Positions 1-9,153 of a stretch of 64,000 bases of DNA are shown here, piece by piece. This DNA is from Giesbergeria sp. GTDB lineage: Bacteria; Pseudomonadota; Gammaproteobacteria; Burkholderiales; Burkholderiaceae_C. The notes below the pieces were generated by a model that was not told the DNA's origin, made no database searches, and was given only the letters and a program-made list of their open reading frames with translations. The number at the start of each line of letters is the position of its first letter. The first letter of the stretch is position 1. Where the stretch lies: the NCBI RefSeq assembly GCF_028686475.1, contig NZ_JAQUCA010000008.1, positions 62,001-126,000 on the forward strand, written 5' to 3'. The position numbers were made by a program, and so were the translations under genes.

Positions 1-40
1 TGGCCTGTATGCTTAGCCTTTTTCTGACCGGAGAACGACT

Positions 41-403
41 ATGCCCCATACCCTCAGCGCCAGCCAACTCGAAGAACTCAAAGCCCTGCTGCTAAGCCAC
101 CGCAGCGAACTGTTGGTACAAATTGCCCAAAAGCGCGAAAATTTGGCCCCTCCCACCGCCGATGAAGGCGGCATAGTGCAGCGCAATGTCGCGCGCGAAG
201 TGGAGCAAGCCCTGACCGACATCGAGGCCGCCGACCTGCAACGCATTGACTATGCCCTCAAAACGATGGAAGACGGCAGCTATGGCCAGTGTGGCGAATG
301 CGGCTGCCAAATTCCGTTCGAGCGCCTCAAAATTGAGCCACAAACCCAACACTGCGTGGCTTGTAAATCACGCTGGGAACAACAACACCACAAGGCCCAT
401 TAA
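41..403 (+). CDS. TraR/DksA family zinc-finger transcriptional regulator
   Basis: 120 aa ORF; C-terminal CGECGCQIPFERLKIEPQTQHCVACKSR four-cysteine DksA-type zinc finger. Confidence 0.85.
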   Translation: MPHTLSASQLEELKALLLSHRSELLVQIAQKRENLAPPTADEGGIVQRNVAREVEQALTDIEAADLQRIDYALKTMEDGSYGQCGECGCQIPFERLKIEPQTQHCVACKSRWEQQHHKAH

Positions 404-431
404 TCGCCACGGCCCGCCTACGGAGGCCCCC

Positions 432-1094
432 ATGTCCAGCAATTTGCTTGCGTTCTTGCGCGCTGCCACTGCGCTGCTGCCTTGGATGTTGGCTATCGGT
501 ACCGCCACCCCCAGTGCCGCGCAAACCCCGGCCCCTGGCGGTGTGCGCGTGACCATCACGCCCGCCCAGCCCGAAGCGACTACGACCAACACGACAGCGC
601 CACCGGCGCATTTGGTGGTTTCAGACGATGGGGCCTATGTGCTGGACTTGCGCGCCCGGCTGATTTGGCCGCGCTGCGCCGAGGGGATGCGCTGGACGGG
701 CAGCACCTGCCTTGGCCTGCCGATGCAGTTTGTCTATGCCGATGCCGTCGAGCTGGCGCACGCACGCAGCCAATCGGGTGGCATCCATTGGCGTGTGCCG
801 CGCCTGACCGAGTTGCGCCATCTGGTAGAAAAATACAGCAAACCACCCGGTTTGCATCCAGCGCTGTTTCCGCAAGCCCCTGCTGGTTTGTATTGGACTT
901 CCACACCCACCATTCGCCATAGCCAAGGCAATCAGTACGATTATTCCAACATCTCGCAAAACCGTACCGGCCAAGGCGGCAGCACCTTGTTGCCCCTGCT
1001 GGGCTGGGCGGTAGATTTACAAACTGGCGATGCCACGAGCGATTTACCCAAAACCACCCCACTGAATGTACGCCTAGTGGGTTCTCTGGATTAA
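432..1094 (+). CDS. DUF1566 (Lcl-like) domain secreted protein
   Basis: Track ORF 246..1094; likely start ATG 432 gives a signal peptide ([31 protein letters not shown]); [12 protein letters not shown]...[13 protein letters not shown]...YWTSTP is DUF1566-like. Confidence 0.7.
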   Translation: MSSNLLAFLRAATALLPWMLAIGTATPSAAQTPAPGGVRVTITPAQPEATTTNTTAPPAHLVVSDDGAYVLDLRARLIWPRCAEGMRWTGSTCLGLPMQFVYADAVELAHARSQSGGIHWRVPRLTELRHLVEKYSKPPGLHPALFPQAPAGLYWTSTPTIRHSQGNQYDYSNISQNRTGQGGSTLLPLLGWAVDLQTGDATSDLPKTTPLNVRLVGSLD

Positions 1095-2209
1095 TGCCGA
1101 TGTCTTTTCGCCCCGAACCTGCTTACACCCACGGCCAAGCGCCACGCACCGCTATTTTGCTGTGCAACTTGGGCACCCCCGATGCCCCCACCGCTTCGGC
1201 CTTGCGCCGCTATTTGGGGCAATTTTTGTCCGACCCGCGCGTGGTCGAAATTCCTAAGCCGCTGTGGTGGCTGATTTTGCATGGCATCATCTTACGCACC
1301 CGACCAGGCAAATCGGCCGCCAAATATGCCAGTATCTGGACCCCCGAAGGCTCGCCCTTGGCGGTATGGACAGCCAAACAAGCCGCTTTGTTGCGCGATA
1401 CCTTGGACGATGCTGGCCAGCAGGTGCTGGTGCGCCACGCTATGCGCTACGGCAACCCGTCCATTGCCAGCCAACTCGATACCCTCAAGGCCGAAGGGGC
1501 CACGCGCATCCTGATTTTGCCGCTCTATCCGCAGTATTGCAGCGCCACCACGGGCAGCGTGTGCGATGCGGTCTATGCTTGGGCCGCGCGCACGCGCAAC
1601 ATCCCCGAACTGCGCTTTGTCCAGCGCTACCACGACGAAGCCCTCTACATCGACGCTTTGGCCGCCAGCATCAAAAACCACTGGAAACGCCACGGCCCGC
1701 CCGATAAACTGGTGATGAGCTTTCATGGCGTGCCCGAGCGCACCCTGCATCTGGGTGACCCCTACCACTGCGAAAGCCACAAAACCGCCCGCCTGTTGGC
1801 CGAGCGCATGGGCTTGCAAAAGGACGACTACCAAGTCACCTTCCAATCGCGCTTTGGCAAGGCCAAATGGCTGCAACCCTACACCGAACCCACTTTGGTA
1901 CAACTGGCCCAAGCGGGCACCGGGCGCGTCGATGTCATCTGCCCCGGTTTTACCAGCGATTGCCTAGAAACGCTGGAAGAAATCAACCAAGAAGCGCGTG
2001 AAGCCTTTTTGCACGCTGGCGGCAAAGAGTTCCACTACATCCCCTGCCTGAACGACAGCCCGCAGTGGATTCACGCCCTGAGCCAGATTGCACGCCAGCA
2101 TCTATCCGGCTGGCCCACCCAAGCCCCTGACCGGGCCGCCTTGGCACAAGCACAGGCCGTGGCTTTGGCCGGTGGTGCGCCACAAGGCCGCTGCCCGATG
2201 GCCAACTAA
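1094..2209 (+). CDS. hemH: ferrochelatase
   Basis: [66 protein letters not shown] ferrochelatase motifs. Confidence 0.93.
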   Translation: MPMSFRPEPAYTHGQAPRTAILLCNLGTPDAPTASALRRYLGQFLSDPRVVEIPKPLWWLILHGIILRTRPGKSAAKYASIWTPEGSPLAVWTAKQAALLRDTLDDAGQQVLVRHAMRYGNPSIASQLDTLKAEGATRILILPLYPQYCSATTGSVCDAVYAWAARTRNIPELRFVQRYHDEALYIDALAASIKNHWKRHGPPDKLVMSFHGVPERTLHLGDPYHCESHKTARLLAERMGLQKDDYQVTFQSRFGKAKWLQPYTEPTLVQLAQAGTGRVDVICPGFTSDCLETLEEINQEAREAFLHAGGKEFHYIPCLNDSPQWIHALSQIARQHLSGWPTQAPDRAALAQAQAVALAGGAPQGRCPMAN

Positions 2210-2274
2210 CGTCGCCCCCCTCTTTTTTGTATTTTTTCGCATTTTTTGCATTTTTTTGGAGACCAAACGCCGTT

Positions 2275-4716
2275 ATGCCCGCTACGTCCCTTGCGCCCGC
2301 GCAACTGCGCCTTTGCCTTGACCCTGCCCGCTTGGGTTTTGCCAGCACCGCAGAGTTACAGGGCTTGCCCGTGCCTTGGATAGGCCAAGAACGGGCGCAA
2401 GCCGCTGCCGAGTTTGGTCTGGGCTTGCAGCAACCCGACTACCACCTGTTTGTCTTGGGCGAAGTCGGCAGTGGCCGCACCTCTTTGCTGCGCCAAGCCA
2501 TGCAGGCCGCCGCCCAAACGCGCCCCGTGCCGCCCGATGTGTGCTACCTACACGACTTTGACACCCCCGAGCGTCCACGCGCCCTGCGCCTGCCCGCCGG
2601 TCAAGGCCGGGCCTTGCGCCAAGGCATGGAGCAGTTCACGCGCAGCCTGCAAACTGAACTGCCCAAACGGCTAGAAGGGGCCGATTTTCGCGCCGAGGCC
2701 GAACGCATCGAGAAGAACTACCAAACCGAAGAAAGCGCCGCTTTCGCTGCCTTAGATGCCTTGGCGGAAGGCTTGCACTTTCGCCTCACGCGCGACAACG
2801 GCCACATGGTTTTTACCCTGCTCGGGGCCAAAGGCCACCCGCTGACAGAAAAAGAAGCCCAAGCCCTGCCACGCGAACGCCGCGCCGAGATTGATGCCGC
2901 AGAACAACAATTGCGCCAAGCGATTGCCCAGTTCTTAGAAGCCACCCGGCCACTAGAGCGCACCCGCGACCAAGCCTTAGAGCAATTACGCCGCCACACC
3001 GCCCAGCCTTTGCTGGCGCAAAGCTTGCAAACCCTGCGCGACAGCCTACAAACGGCCACCGAACCCGACCAGCTACGGTTGGCACAGTGGTGGCAACAGC
3101 TAGAAAAACAGGTGCTAGACCATTTGGCCCTGTTCAGTCCCGCTGGCGATGCAAGCAACGAGAGCGCCGAAGACGAGCGCAAAGACGAGCTAGAGCAACT
3201 ACTGGCCCGCTGCCATATCAATTTGGTGGTGGACAATGCGGGCCTCAGCTGCGCCCCAGTCATTATCGAAGACAACCCCCAAGCACGCAGCTTGTTGGGC
3301 AGCATCGAATACCAAGCGCAAGATGACATGCTGCTGGCCGATTTTTCCTGCATCCATGCCGGTAGCCTGTTGCGTGCCCACGGTGGCTTTTTGCTGCTGC
3401 ACCTGCGCGACCTGCTCGAAGATGAAGGCTTATGGGAACGCCTGCGCCGCTTTTTGCGTTGCAACCGCCTGCAAATTGAAGAGCCTGCCGCCAGCGCACA
3501 CGGCCCGCTGGCGACGGTAGCGTTACAACCCGAAGCGCTGCCCATAGAAGTCAAAATCGTGCTGATTGGCTCGGTGGACGAATACTACGCCCTGCAAGAG
3601 GCCGACCCCGAAGTAGCGCGGCGCTTTCGGGTGAAGGTAGATTTTGCCGAATCCTTCCGTGCCACTGAACAAACGCGGCACAACACCGCCGTATTTGTCG
3701 CACACACGGTGCGTAAACGTGGTTTGCCGCATTTTTCTGCTGCCGCCGTGGCCCGCCTGTTAGAGCAAAGCCACCGCGAGGCCGATGACCAAACGCGCCA
3801 AAGCGCCCTGTTCGCGCAAACCGAAGCCTTGGTGATAGAAAGCGCCGCGCAGTGCAGCGCCCGCCAAGCCGATCTGGTCGAGCCGTGTGACATCGAGGCG
3901 GCGCTGCAAGCGCGCAAGCTGCGCCACAACTACCCCGAACAGCGCCTGCACGAATCGATTGCCGATGGCGAGCGCCTGCTCAGTGTCAGTGGCAGCCATA
4001 TCGGCCAAATCAACGCCCTGACGCAAATTGACTTGGGCGACTACCGCTTTGGTTTTCCGGTGCGCATCACCGCGCGGGTGTTTGCAGGTCACGAAGGCTT
4101 GCTCAACATCGAGCGCGAAGTGGAAATGTCTGGCCCCATCCACGACAAAGGGGTGCTGATTTTGCACAGCTACCTGATGGCCCTGTTCGGCCACATTGCC
4201 CCGCTGGCGCTGAATGCCTCGATTGTGTTCGAGCAAGAATACAGTGGTGTGGAAGGCGATTCGGCCTCTTGCGCCGAACTGTACACCCTGCTCTCCGCCT
4301 TGTCCGGCCTGCCCTTGGCCCAAGGGATTGCTGTCACCGGCGCACTGAACCAACATGGCGAAGTGCTGCCCGTTGGGGGCATCAACGAAAAAATTGAAGG
4401 CTGGTTTTATACCTGCCAAGCTGCCGGTCTGGATGGGCAACAAGGCGTGTTGATTCCGGCACGCAACCGCCACCACCTGATGTTAGAACCCCAGGTAGTG
4501 CAGGCCGTGACCGAAGGGCGCTTTCACATCTACACCGCCAACCATGTGCGCGATGGCATCGCCCTGCTGACTGGCCAAGCCCCCGGCATTGAGGCGGGCG
4601 AAACCGCCAGCGCAGCGCCCGGCAGTGTGATAGCTTTGGCCGAACAAACCCTGCGCCGCTTCCGCCGCGCCTGCCAAAGTGCGGCACGGGTACGCCCAAC
4701 CCGCCAACGCCCCTGA
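2275..4716 (+). CDS. Lon-related ATP-dependent protease (AAA_32 plus Lon proteolytic domain)
   Basis: P-loop GEVGSGRTSLL; Lon Ser/Lys dyad region VEGDSASCAELYTLLSALSGLPLAQGIAVTGALNQHGEVLPVGGINEKIEG. Start ATG 2275 preferred over 2227. Confidence 0.88.
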   Translation: MPATSLAPAQLRLCLDPARLGFASTAELQGLPVPWIGQERAQAAAEFGLGLQQPDYHLFVLGEVGSGRTSLLRQAMQAAAQTRPVPPDVCYLHDFDTPERPRALRLPAGQGRALRQGMEQFTRSLQTELPKRLEGADFRAEAERIEKNYQTEESAAFAALDALAEGLHFRLTRDNGHMVFTLLGAKGHPLTEKEAQALPRERRAEIDAAEQQLRQAIAQFLEATRPLERTRDQALEQLRRHTAQPLLAQSLQTLRDSLQTATEPDQLRLAQWWQQLEKQVLDHLALFSPAGDASNESAEDERKDELEQLLARCHINLVVDNAGLSCAPVIIEDNPQARSLLGSIEYQAQDDMLLADFSCIHAGSLLRAHGGFLLLHLRDLLEDEGLWERLRRFLRCNRLQIEEPAASAHGPLATVALQPEALPIEVKIVLIGSVDEYYALQEADPEVARRFRVKVDFAESFRATEQTRHNTAVFVAHTVRKRGLPHFSAAAVARLLEQSHREADDQTRQSALFAQTEALVIESAAQCSARQADLVEPCDIEAALQARKLRHNYPEQRLHESIADGERLLSVSGSHIGQINALTQIDLGDYRFGFPVRITARVFAGHEGLLNIEREVEMSGPIHDKGVLILHSYLMALFGHIAPLALNASIVFEQEYSGVEGDSASCAELYTLLSALSGLPLAQGIAVTGALNQHGEVLPVGGINEKIEGWFYTCQAAGLDGQQGVLIPARNRHHLMLEPQVVQAVTEGRFHIYTANHVRDGIALLTGQAPGIEAGETASAAPGSVIALAEQTLRRFRRACQSAARVRPTRQRP

Positions 4717-4773
4717 TTTTGTTGCAGGTGTTTTGCCCGTGAGGGCCTTGTTTGTTTCTAGGAGGATGCCGCC

Positions 4774-6603
4774 ATGAGCGCTGCCAGCCCTTCCCCCACC
4801 ATGATGCTGATTGCCCTGCTGGGTGGCATCGGTTTATTTTTGCTGGGCATGACCATGCTCACCGATGGTCTCAAGCTGGCCGCTGGCCGGGCGCTAGAGC
4901 GCATTTTGGCTGCTTGGACGCGCACGCCCTTGCATGGCCTGATTACCGGCATTGCTTTAACCGCCTTGGTGCAATCGTCCACCGCCATGACGGTGGCTGC
5001 CATTGGCTTTGTCAACGCCGGGCTGCTCACCTTTTCCTCGGCCCTGTGGGTGGTGTTTGGCTCTAATCTAGGCTCGTCTGTCACGGGTTGGTTGGTAGCG
5101 GCGATTGGCTTCAAAATGAAGATTGATGCCTTCGCCCTGCCCTTCATTGGCGTGGGCATGGCCCTCAAACTCACTGGAGCGGGCACCAAACGGGCAGGCT
5201 TGGGCACAGCGCTGGCCGGTTTTGGTGTCCTGTTCTTGGGCATCGACATGCTCAAAAACGGCTTTGCCGCCCTAGGGCCAGAAGCACTGCCGCAACTGGG
5301 CAACGACTGGCAAGGTTTGGGCTTGGCGGTGTTGATTGGCTTAGCCCTGACCATTGTGCTGCAAGCCTCCTCGGCCACCCTGACGCTGGTGCTAACCGCC
5401 GTGGCCGGTGGCATGATGTCGATTGAAGTGGGCGCAGCGGTAGTGATTGGGGCCAACGTCGGCACCACCCTGACCGGCATTTTGGCCGCGATTGGAGCCA
5501 CGGCCAACGCCAAACGGCTGGCCGCCGCGCATGTGCTGTTCAACGTGGTCACGGCGGTGGTGGCGATTGTTTTGCTCTCGCCCTTGCTGTGGCTGATTCA
5601 AAATATCAGTGTAGAGCTGGTCGGCAGTGGCGATGTGGTCACGCAATTGGTGGTGTTTCATACCGCGTTTAATGCGCTGGGTGTGCTGCTGATGTGGCCG
5701 TTGTCGCGTTGGTTAGCGCGCTTTTTGCTGGCCCGTTTTACCAGTGCAAACGAGGATTTGGCGCGTCCGATTTACCTCGACCGCAACGTGACAGCGGTTC
5801 CGGTGTTGGCCTTGCAAGCGCTACGGCGCGAGTTGGCGCGCATGGGCCATTTGTCTGTGCAATTGGCGCGTCATGCAGTGCAACTCAATCCCTGCAAGCT
5901 GCCTTTGGCCCCAGCGCCCGCCCATGCCGACCAACAATTGGCGCGCGAGCTAGAAACCGTGGGCCACCTGCAACGCGCTATCGGCCAGTTTGTGGGTGAA
6001 CTCAGCCGCCAACCAATGGCCTTGGATGTATCGAGCCAACTGCCCGAATTGCTCCGCATTGCCACCCATTTTGATACCCTGGCCCGTGTGATGCACCATG
6101 TAGGGCTACAAGGCTGGCACACGCCCCGGCCCGAACCTGCACCCGCAGCAGCCAGCACCTCTTTATTGATTTTGCCCGATGCCTTGCAGCATATTTTGAT
6201 TCCCGGTGCGGCCGCGCCAGCGCCCCCGGCCGAGCCTGTCCATACACCCGACAGCGACCTCATCGCCTGTGTGGTGCCGGTATTTTGTGCAGCCCAAGCA
6301 TTTTTTGCCGCCGCCGACCCCGAAGGCGAACAACCCGGCCCCGGCAACACCTGGTTATTGACCGAAGCGCGTGAGCAATTTGAAGACAACTACCAAGCCG
6401 CCAAAGCGGCGCTGTTGCACGCGGGCGCAGGCGGTGGGGTGGATGTGGGGGCGGTCTATGACTGGCTGGCGCGCCTGAGTGATTTGCGCCGCGCGGTAGA
6501 ACAAGGCTATAAAGCGGCGCAACGGCTGGCCCATTTATCGGGCTTATCACCAGTGCCACCCGAAGATGCCAGCATCGACAGCACCGATGAAAAAGCCAGC
6601 TAG
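4774..6603 (+). CDS. Na/Pi cotransporter family protein (PhoU-like C-terminal region)
   Basis: LLGGIGLFLLGMTMLTDGLKLAAG, ALVQSSTAMTVAAIGFVNAG, LQASSATLTLVLTAVAGG, GANVGTTLTGILAAIGA NptA-type motifs. Confidence 0.9.
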   Translation: MSAASPSPTMMLIALLGGIGLFLLGMTMLTDGLKLAAGRALERILAAWTRTPLHGLITGIALTALVQSSTAMTVAAIGFVNAGLLTFSSALWVVFGSNLGSSVTGWLVAAIGFKMKIDAFALPFIGVGMALKLTGAGTKRAGLGTALAGFGVLFLGIDMLKNGFAALGPEALPQLGNDWQGLGLAVLIGLALTIVLQASSATLTLVLTAVAGGMMSIEVGAAVVIGANVGTTLTGILAAIGATANAKRLAAAHVLFNVVTAVVAIVLLSPLLWLIQNISVELVGSGDVVTQLVVFHTAFNALGVLLMWPLSRWLARFLLARFTSANEDLARPIYLDRNVTAVPVLALQALRRELARMGHLSVQLARHAVQLNPCKLPLAPAPAHADQQLARELETVGHLQRAIGQFVGELSRQPMALDVSSQLPELLRIATHFDTLARVMHHVGLQGWHTPRPEPAPAAASTSLLILPDALQHILIPGAAAPAPPAEPVHTPDSDLIACVVPVFCAAQAFFAAADPEGEQPGPGNTWLLTEAREQFEDNYQAAKAALLHAGAGGGVDVGAVYDWLARLSDLRRAVEQGYKAAQRLAHLSGLSPVPPEDASIDSTDEKAS

Positions 6604-6607
6604 GCCA

Positions 6608-7423
6608 TCATACGGCGGTCAGTCCTTTCCAGAACATATACAGCGCCAGCAACAGCAAAAGGCTGGCAAAAATGCGCTTGAGCGGTGCCACGGGCAGGCT
6701 GTGGGCCGCACGCGCCCCCAACGGGGCGGTCAGGACGCTGCAACTGGCGCAGATGGCCAAACCCGGCAGCCAGACATAGCCCAAAGAATAGGCGGGCAAC
6801 CCCGCCACCGACCAGCCCCCCAACACATAACCGGCCACATTGAACACCGCGATGGGAAAGCCCAAGGCCGCACTGGTGGCCACGGCATTGTGGATGGGCA
6901 CATTGCACCATGTCATAAAGGGCACGCTGATAAAGCCGCCCCCGGCACCAACCAAGCCCGCCAAAAAACCGATGCCACTGCCAGCGGCCACTTGTCCCGC
7001 CGTGCCGGGCATTTGCCGCGCCGGGGTGGGCTTGCGGTTGCTGAACATTTGCAAAGACGAAAAGCCGACAAACACGCCAAAAAACAAGGCCAAAAACGAG
7101 CCTTTGAGCAACGCAAACACCCCCAAGCTGGCCGCTATACCGCCCAAGGCAATGCCGGGGGCCAAGCCTTGCACCAAATCCCAGCGCACGGCACCGCGCC
7201 GATGGTGGGCGCGCACGCTAGAAATCGAGGTGAACAAAATCGTGCCCATTGCGGAGGCAATTGCCATCTTGACGGCCAAATCGGGCGAAATGGCGCGCTG
7301 GGTTAAAAAATAGGTAAAAAATGGCACCAGCATCATGCCGCCACCCACCCCCAACAAACCGGCAAAAAAGCCACTACACAAGCCCAACAGGGCCAATTCA
7401 ACAATCAGCAGGGTGTCTAACAT
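6608..7423 (-). CDS. sulfite exporter TauE/SafE family permease
   Basis: GLCSGFFAGLLGVGGGMMLVPFF and GFLAGLVGAGGGFISVPFM duplicated TauE/SafE motifs. Confidence 0.88.
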   Translation of the reverse strand: MLDTLLIVELALLGLCSGFFAGLLGVGGGMMLVPFFTYFLTQRAISPDLAVKMAIASAMGTILFTSISSVRAHHRRGAVRWDLVQGLAPGIALGGIAASLGVFALLKGSFLALFFGVFVGFSSLQMFSNRKPTPARQMPGTAGQVAAGSGIGFLAGLVGAGGGFISVPFMTWCNVPIHNAVATSAALGFPIAVFNVAGYVLGGWSVAGLPAYSLGYVWLPGLAICASCSVLTAPLGARAAHSLPVAPLKRIFASLLLLLALYMFWKGLTAV

Positions 7424-7454
7424 AAGCAGGGGAAAAAGCTGGCGCAGCCCGACA

Positions 7455-7673
7455 AGGTCAGCGCGGTGCTGTGGCAGTCGGTGGCAAAGAGGAGGAAGGT
7501 GTCTGCAAGTGCCACCGAACCGGCATCCTGAACCGGGGGTTCAGGGGGGCAAGGGCAGCCAGGCATTGGGTTCATCTGACGCGAGACGATCACGCTTGCC
7601 GGGCAATGTACCAAGCCCAGGCTCAATGAGCATTGGTTCAAGGAAATATAAAGCCCAGCAGCACCGCAGACGC
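7455..7673 (-). ncRNA. ssrS: 6S RNA (candidate)
   Basis: Directly downstream of zapA on the same strand (conserved zapA-ssrS order). TACAAT -10-like box just upstream of the 5' end; closing stem GCGGTGCTG...CAGCACCGC; internal CCTGAACCCCCGGTTCAGG hairpin and GGTTCGGTGGCACTTGCA segment. Ends approximate. Confidence 0.6.
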
Positions 7674-7696
7674 GGCCATTGTAGCCGGGTTGGCTT

Positions 7697-8089
7697 TTAG
7701 GTGGCGCTTTTACCCGTTTGCAAGGCACTGTCTAAGCGCTCCAGCAAGGCTTGGCATTTGGCTTGCAACTCGGGGCCGCCGACGGCTTGGGCCAATTGCT
7801 TGGCTTGTTCAGCTTGCGCCAAAGCGTTGGCGGTGGTGGCCTCGGCGCGTTCGGCGCGCTCTAGGGCTTCTTTTTGTGCCACCGCCGTTTTAACCATCTC
7901 AAAAGCCAAATTGATAGCTGCTTGCACGGCAATTTGTTCGCGCAGGCGCACTTTGCCACCATCGCGGATTTGCGTCATGGCCCGGTCAACCCGTGCGCTG
8001 GCCTCGCGCAGGTAGTCTTCGCCCCCTTCTGGGCAACTGAGCAGCAGGCTTTGCTGCATGATTTGCACCTCGATTTTTTTCATGCTCAT
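7697..8089 (-). CDS. zapA: cell division protein ZapA
   Basis: KKIEVQIMQQSLLLSCPEGGEDYLREASARVDRAMTQIRDGGKVRLREQIAVQAAINLAFEM ZapA signature. Confidence 0.9.
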   Translation of the reverse strand: MSMKKIEVQIMQQSLLLSCPEGGEDYLREASARVDRAMTQIRDGGKVRLREQIAVQAAINLAFEMVKTAVAQKEALERAERAEATTANALAQAEQAKQLAQAVGGPELQAKCQALLERLDSALQTGKSAT

Positions 8090-8826
8090 AGCGCGCCCCC
8101 TGCTTGCTCGGCGGGGCTGATGGGCAGGGTTTCCATCAGGGCATCCATGCGCGAGCGGGCGGTTTGCAGGCGCGCTTTGAGGGTTTCATGCTCGTGCGTG
8201 AGGCTATGAATTTTTTCCAGTTGCGCTTGGCTGCTCTGTAGCAAAGCATCGCGTTCTTGGGTGAGTGCCGTAATTTGCGTGCTTTGCACTTGGGCTTGTT
8301 GCTTGAGGGTCTCGCATTGTTGCGCCAAAGTATCTACTTGCGCCAGCTGCGCGGTGCTGCTTTGTTGCAAAGCGGTGTGGGCGTTTTTCAGGTGGGTATG
8401 TTCTTGCTGCAAGGCGGCCAGCTTATCGGCATGGGGCGCGGTGCTGCGTTGCAGCTCTTCGTGTTGGCGCGTTAGGCTGACGAGTTGCTCGGTTTGTGCC
8501 GCATGGACTTTCTGCAAGGCATCGCGCTCTTGCTCTAGGTGCAGGGCCTTGGCTTCTTGGCGCAGGCCGTCTTCTTGCAAGCTGGTGTGCGCTTGCACCA
8601 GCATGTCATGCTCTTCAAGCAGGCGCACAATTTGCTGCGCTTGCTGTTCGCGAATTTTTTCTAATGCCTGTCTCTCTCGACCCAACTCAGCGAGCTGCTG
8701 CGCCTGCTGCTCCTGGGTTTGTTGCGACTGGGCTAGGCGTTGGAGCAGATGCTCCACGCGCACGGTGATGAGGTCGAGGGTTTGCAAGGGGGCCATGTCT
8801 GCAATTGTAGGGTTGCCAAAGACCAA
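8086..8826 (-). CDS. long coiled-coil protein co-transcribed with zapA (ZapB-like ends)
   Basis: ATGA overlap with zapA; N-terminal LDLITVRVEHLLQRLAQ and C-terminal LKARLQTARSRMDALMETLP resemble the short zapA-linked coiled-coil family, with an expanded Q/E/L-rich middle. Confidence 0.55.
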   Translation of the reverse strand: MVFGNPTIADMAPLQTLDLITVRVEHLLQRLAQSQQTQEQQAQQLAELGRERQALEKIREQQAQQIVRLLEEHDMLVQAHTSLQEDGLRQEAKALHLEQERDALQKVHAAQTEQLVSLTRQHEELQRSTAPHADKLAALQQEHTHLKNAHTALQQSSTAQLAQVDTLAQQCETLKQQAQVQSTQITALTQERDALLQSSQAQLEKIHSLTHEHETLKARLQTARSRMDALMETLPISPAEQAGGAL

Positions 8827-8845
8827 AGCACCGTAGAATTGCTAC

Positions 8846-9064
8846 CGTTGGTGCTCGCGGTGTGGTTCACATGCCGCAGTTCAACGGGAAGCAGGGAGGA
8901 AATGGCCTATCCAAGCCACTACCAAACCTGCGCTGCCCCCGCAACGGTCAGCGGACGAGTCATTTTTTGTCTCTCTCTTTAGCTATACGCCACTGGATGC
9001 CTTGAACAAGCACTGGGAAGGCGCTAAGGGGTGTTCCGCCAGCCCGGATACCGGCCAACACCGT
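8846..9064 (+). promoter_or_regulatory. cobalamin (B12) riboswitch
   Basis: Core elements GTTCAACGGGAAGCAGGGAGGAA, ACCTGCGCTGCCCCCGCAACGGTCA, GCCACTGG...CACTGGGAAGGCG, GCCAGCCCGGATACCGGCC, directly upstream of a BtuB-like receptor. Confidence 0.95.
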
Positions 9065-9153
9065 GGTTATGCACAGCCTCTGCGCTGTGGCCTAGCTGTA
9101 TCACCCAATGCTGGCGGGGAGGCTGGCACGGGTTGCTTTTTTCTTTGTTCTCC

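Noticed and set aside
2718-3554. 278 aa minus-strand ORF
   Set aside because: Antisense shadow of the Lon-like gene; Ser/Arg/Trp-rich low-complexity translation with no family motif.
6566-7306. 246 aa plus-strand ORF
   Set aside because: Antisense of the TauE/SafE permease, which has clear family motifs.
7417-7728. 103 aa minus-strand ORF
   Set aside because: Coincides with the 6S RNA candidate; no protein signature.
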